Positions 60,971 through 64,000 of a stretch of 64,000 nucleotides of DNA are shown here, piece by piece. The DNA is from Sipunculus nudus (taxonomy: Eukaryota > Annelida > Sipuncula > Golfingiida > Sipunculidae). The notes beneath the pieces were generated by a model. The model did not search any database and had not been told where the DNA came from. It saw only the letters and a list, made by a program, of their open reading frames with translations. The position numbers and the translations under genes were made by a program. The stretch is taken from the NCBI GenBank assembly GCA_026874595.1, contig CM049307.1:26448362-26512361 (forward strand). The letters run 5' to 3'. Within the stretch, counting starts at the first letter, position 1. Every line of letters starts with the position of its first letter.

Positions 60971-61578
60971 ATATATATATATATAATGATTCCGCTTTTC
61001 TCGCATCTGTAAATCAATTTTAAATAATGCGAATTAAATTCTTGTTTAATTTGCTTTTAATTTTAATCTACATGTTAGATCTGTGAAACTAATGTATCTC
61101 TGAAATTCAAGACTGCGTTTTGAATTGTCTGAAAATATCTTTTTTTTCTAGTTATAGCTGTAATCTTGATTACAGATGATTAGTATTCCAACTGTGCTTG
61201 TGTGCAGGCGGACAGATTCATGAGCTTATAACGCAGAACTTATTATAACACCAGTGCGGGTATCCGTTATAATGATCAGACCCCTCACAGAACAAGGTTC
61301 ATGAGAAATAAATGAACGAGGAAGACTGCGGCGTTCCTGCTGGCCGGTAATTAGATTCTTTCAGGGTATTTATACTGAGACCGCTTGTTTTGAGTAATTA
61401 AATGCCGACCCCTGATCCTCACATATTGAAAATCCTTGTTATTTGACTATCCTGTAGACATTTAGTCTCGCGGCGAGTCTCTTTCAGAGAACATCGGTCC
61501 CTAAATAACAAACCTAGGCATCGTAAACTGTCGTGTATCAGATGAAACTGATTTAAGGACTCCGACGCTGGCGACTGT
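60971..61578. other. No supported feature
   Basis: Mixed sequence after the tandem array, starting with a short (AT)n. Confidence 0.5.
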
Positions 61579-61600
61579 CAGGGGCGGATCCAGGATTTTT
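61579..61600 (+). mobile_element. Lone MITE terminus (CAGGGGCGGATCCAGG)
   Basis: CAGGGGCGGATCCAGGATTT matches the terminal repeat type of the hAT-like MITE at 54236, differing mainly at one base in the first 15. No opposing terminus was seen downstream, so this is a truncated or decayed copy. Confidence 0.5.
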
Positions 61601-61664
61601 CAGCATGTTAGCTAGCATAAAAAAAATCGTTGTCAATTGATACAGCTAAAATGCAAAGTGCAAA

Positions 61665-61728
<64 letters not shown>

Positions 61729-63762
61729 CATGTATGTACATATATATTACGTTGAGAAAGATTAAATAAAAAATTTAAAAGATTTCCTTAATTTTTATTT
61801 TCATATGTACTTACAAGTAAATGCAATACATACTGAAACTCTTATCTCAAAGTGTTTTGAATCTTCCACTGACTTAATTTTGTAAAAGCAATTTCACATG
61901 AATCCAGAATAGCAAATAAAATGATTATTCAAGCGATGACCTATGCCAGCTAAATTCTCAATGAATAAATAAAAATTAATTACTTTTAGTTCTTAAGATT
62001 TTACTATTTTGTCCTCTGAGAATTTTCTGCTCTTCCGCTTAGATGTCGAGCCTTGTCTTAATCACTTTATATACAGCGACTCCTCATGGAATCATTAATA
62101 CACCACAACTGTTTAATTATATATAGGTGACAGAACAAGTGTCTTGTCTCGCCCTTCGGACCTGCCACTTTTCATAGATTCGATATCTTGTTCATTTGAT
62201 CTTAATATATCTGAAAGCAAACAAAACTACGTCTGCTTATTTCCATGAAATTAACAATTGAAAATATATATCGAATGCACTTGAAACCCTCGCCTATATG
62301 TTGTATACCGTTATTTTTGTACCAGGTTTGGACGGCATGAAATACATGTACTTATAATAATTAATAGGATAAAGGGTGGGTAAAAGCAAACTAATGTATT
62401 GTGCAATATTTAAAAAAGAAGCAACATCTTCTTCACTGTATATTATAGATCACAAATGCAGACTTTACTGAATGTCTTTTTTTATATAAAAATATGTGTA
62501 AGGCTATGAGAGCTACTACTTGGTTGGGTAAACCACACATATACCATTGAATACACATAAACCAAACGATTTCACATCATCGAACTCAACAACCCCACCC
62601 CCTAGTCTATACGTCCTTTCTTATCTCTTGTTATGAAATTATACAGAGGTGAAAATTACAAATGAACACACGCAAAGGGCCAACAATAATTTTTTTATTT
62701 ATTAAATCAAAGTTTACCACTTCATAAAATAAAGACAAACAAACGTAAACATTCAAAATATCAAATAACATTGAAACATTTACGGGAAACATTTACGTAT
62801 AATGTAAGGCAAATCGATACCCCATTATAATCGATGTTACACTCGAATTAATCTGCTGAATTTCAAGTTAATTCAACTCACTCTTGTTCATTTTGATCTC
62901 CAGCTTTTACGTTGGACGTATTTTAAAGAGCTAACTTTTTTAATTATTTATGCAGCGTTGGTAAATACATTATTGATCGATGGTAATTATCGACGCTATC
63001 TGTGTATCTCCATTTTCTCTCACATTTGGAATAGTTTCACCATCGGCAAGGACAAATACGTTCAACAAATATTCGAACGGATAAGGCCTGTATACAGCCC
63101 GTATCCTATAGTCCGTTTCACAACCTACTGTCCACCTGTTTTTTGGTGATAATTTATTTAAAAGATTATATTTTTCAATAATTTCCTTGAAAACTACATA
63201 TGGAAGTGACAACCTAATATGGCAATTAAGAATTTTACAACAAACCTTCAGTTCATGTTTGTCTCTTCACAATGATCTGGCAGATCAGATGTATCCCTGC
63301 ATGAGTAGTCTTCTTTGTTTTAGCTGGTTAAATTTTTTGAGTGTTTCCATGACATCATCCAATCAGCAGCTGTCAATCATGGCTATTTTCGCATGTGACC
63401 AATGACCTTGACCGCCATAAATGGGTCTGATATGTTGTAAAAGGTGGAGTGATTTCTCATGTTTTTGAATAATCTCTTTCTTAAATATGGTGTGACATAG
63501 GTATATATTTACCTTTTTGAAAATAAGGTCCTTTAATTCTCTACCCTACACTTCAATTGTTTCCCTTGAATTTTAACTAATAACAATTTTCATAGCAAAA
63601 AAAAAAAAAAAAAACAGGCGGACATGAGGGGATTAAACGGACTATATAGTCCGCTTTACATGTTACTAATGAAAATAAAAAAAAGAGCCGCAGACGCTAG
63701 CTGTAGATGTTCCCCGTGGGCACAATGTTTATTTTGTATAAATGAAAATGTCCTACATCTTC

Positions 63763-63765
<3 letters not shown>
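61601..63765. other. No supported gene; (AT)n at 61670-61735
   Basis: A long (AT)n tract with a few interruptions (61670-61735) lies near the left end. The overlapping opposite-strand frames at 62958-63212 have no recognisable domain. A poly-A run of about 17 lies near 63597-63614. Confidence 0.45.

Positions 63766-63830
<65 letters not shown>
63766..63830. repeat. (AT)n microsatellite
   Basis: About 32 uninterrupted AT units, the longest pure dinucleotide tract in the window. Confidence 0.95.
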
Positions 63831-63832
<2 letters not shown>

Positions 63833-64000
63833 ACATACCAAATTTATAAAACAACAAATTGATATTTGAAATGACACCTCTTTAATAAGCCTATCATCAT
63901 TCAGATCGGTTGATGGATTGATTATTCTGTTGTAGAAAAATATACATGTTATCTTTTATTCTATGTCTGTTAGTTCAGATGGAAACTAGTAATCTACATT

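Overview
The window looks like AT-rich, gene-poor animal DNA, most likely from a marine bivalve or another lophotrochozoan. This is an inference from the very AT-rich composition, long (AT)n microsatellites, tRNA-derived SINEs, gypsy-type retrotransposon remnants, and tandem repeats of a style common in bivalves (for example the GTCCGGCGTCCGTCC tract near 56.89 kb). No bacterial-style gene organisation is present. No complete cellular protein-coding gene, rRNA or tRNA gene could be supported. The only protein-coding homology I recognise with confidence is a decayed Ty3/gypsy-class retrotransposon at 38.87-42.90 kb. A few GC-rich islands could be isolated exons; they are listed at low confidence.

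The central element reads protease, integrase, reverse transcriptase, RNase H, polypurine tract, 3' LTR. Integrase lies before reverse transcriptase although all domains are gypsy-type. This is the reversed, copia-like pol order known from the Gmr1 group. The copy is dead: 5' end and gag are missing, the frame is broken repeatedly, the first integrase Asp is replaced, the reverse transcriptase active-site doublet is damaged, and the LTR is truncated. Five solo LTRs of the same family lie at 10.8, 12.9, 18.5, 46.0 and 55.7 kb, in both orientations. Each has TG...CA-type ends and a 4-bp target-site duplication, so the family has inserted here many times and been removed by LTR-LTR recombination.

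Layout: 0-4.5 kb holds a 20-bp minisatellite, a triplicated ~185-bp module, several copies of a TIR element and SINE-like fragments. 5.7-8.2 kb has (AT)n tracts with two hairpins. 8-20 kb is mostly unique AT-rich sequence with a candidate exon, three solo LTRs and a full SINE with target-site duplications. 20-32 kb is mostly unique, with a GGTTCTT inverted-repeat element, a 35-bp tandem array and a possible Helitron 3' end. 32.9-36.5 kb is a satellite whose core repeats every 110 bp as a dimer of ~55-bp monomers. 38.9-42.9 kb is the retrotransposon. 43-56 kb has a second SINE, two solo LTRs, a compound AT/GA/CT palindrome and a hAT-like MITE. 56.8-61 kb holds two long-unit tandem arrays (~156 bp x 10 and ~338 bp x ~3.5). 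61-64 kb is AT-rich with long (AT)n tracts.

All positions and similarities come from reading the sequence by eye; no alignment or database search was run.
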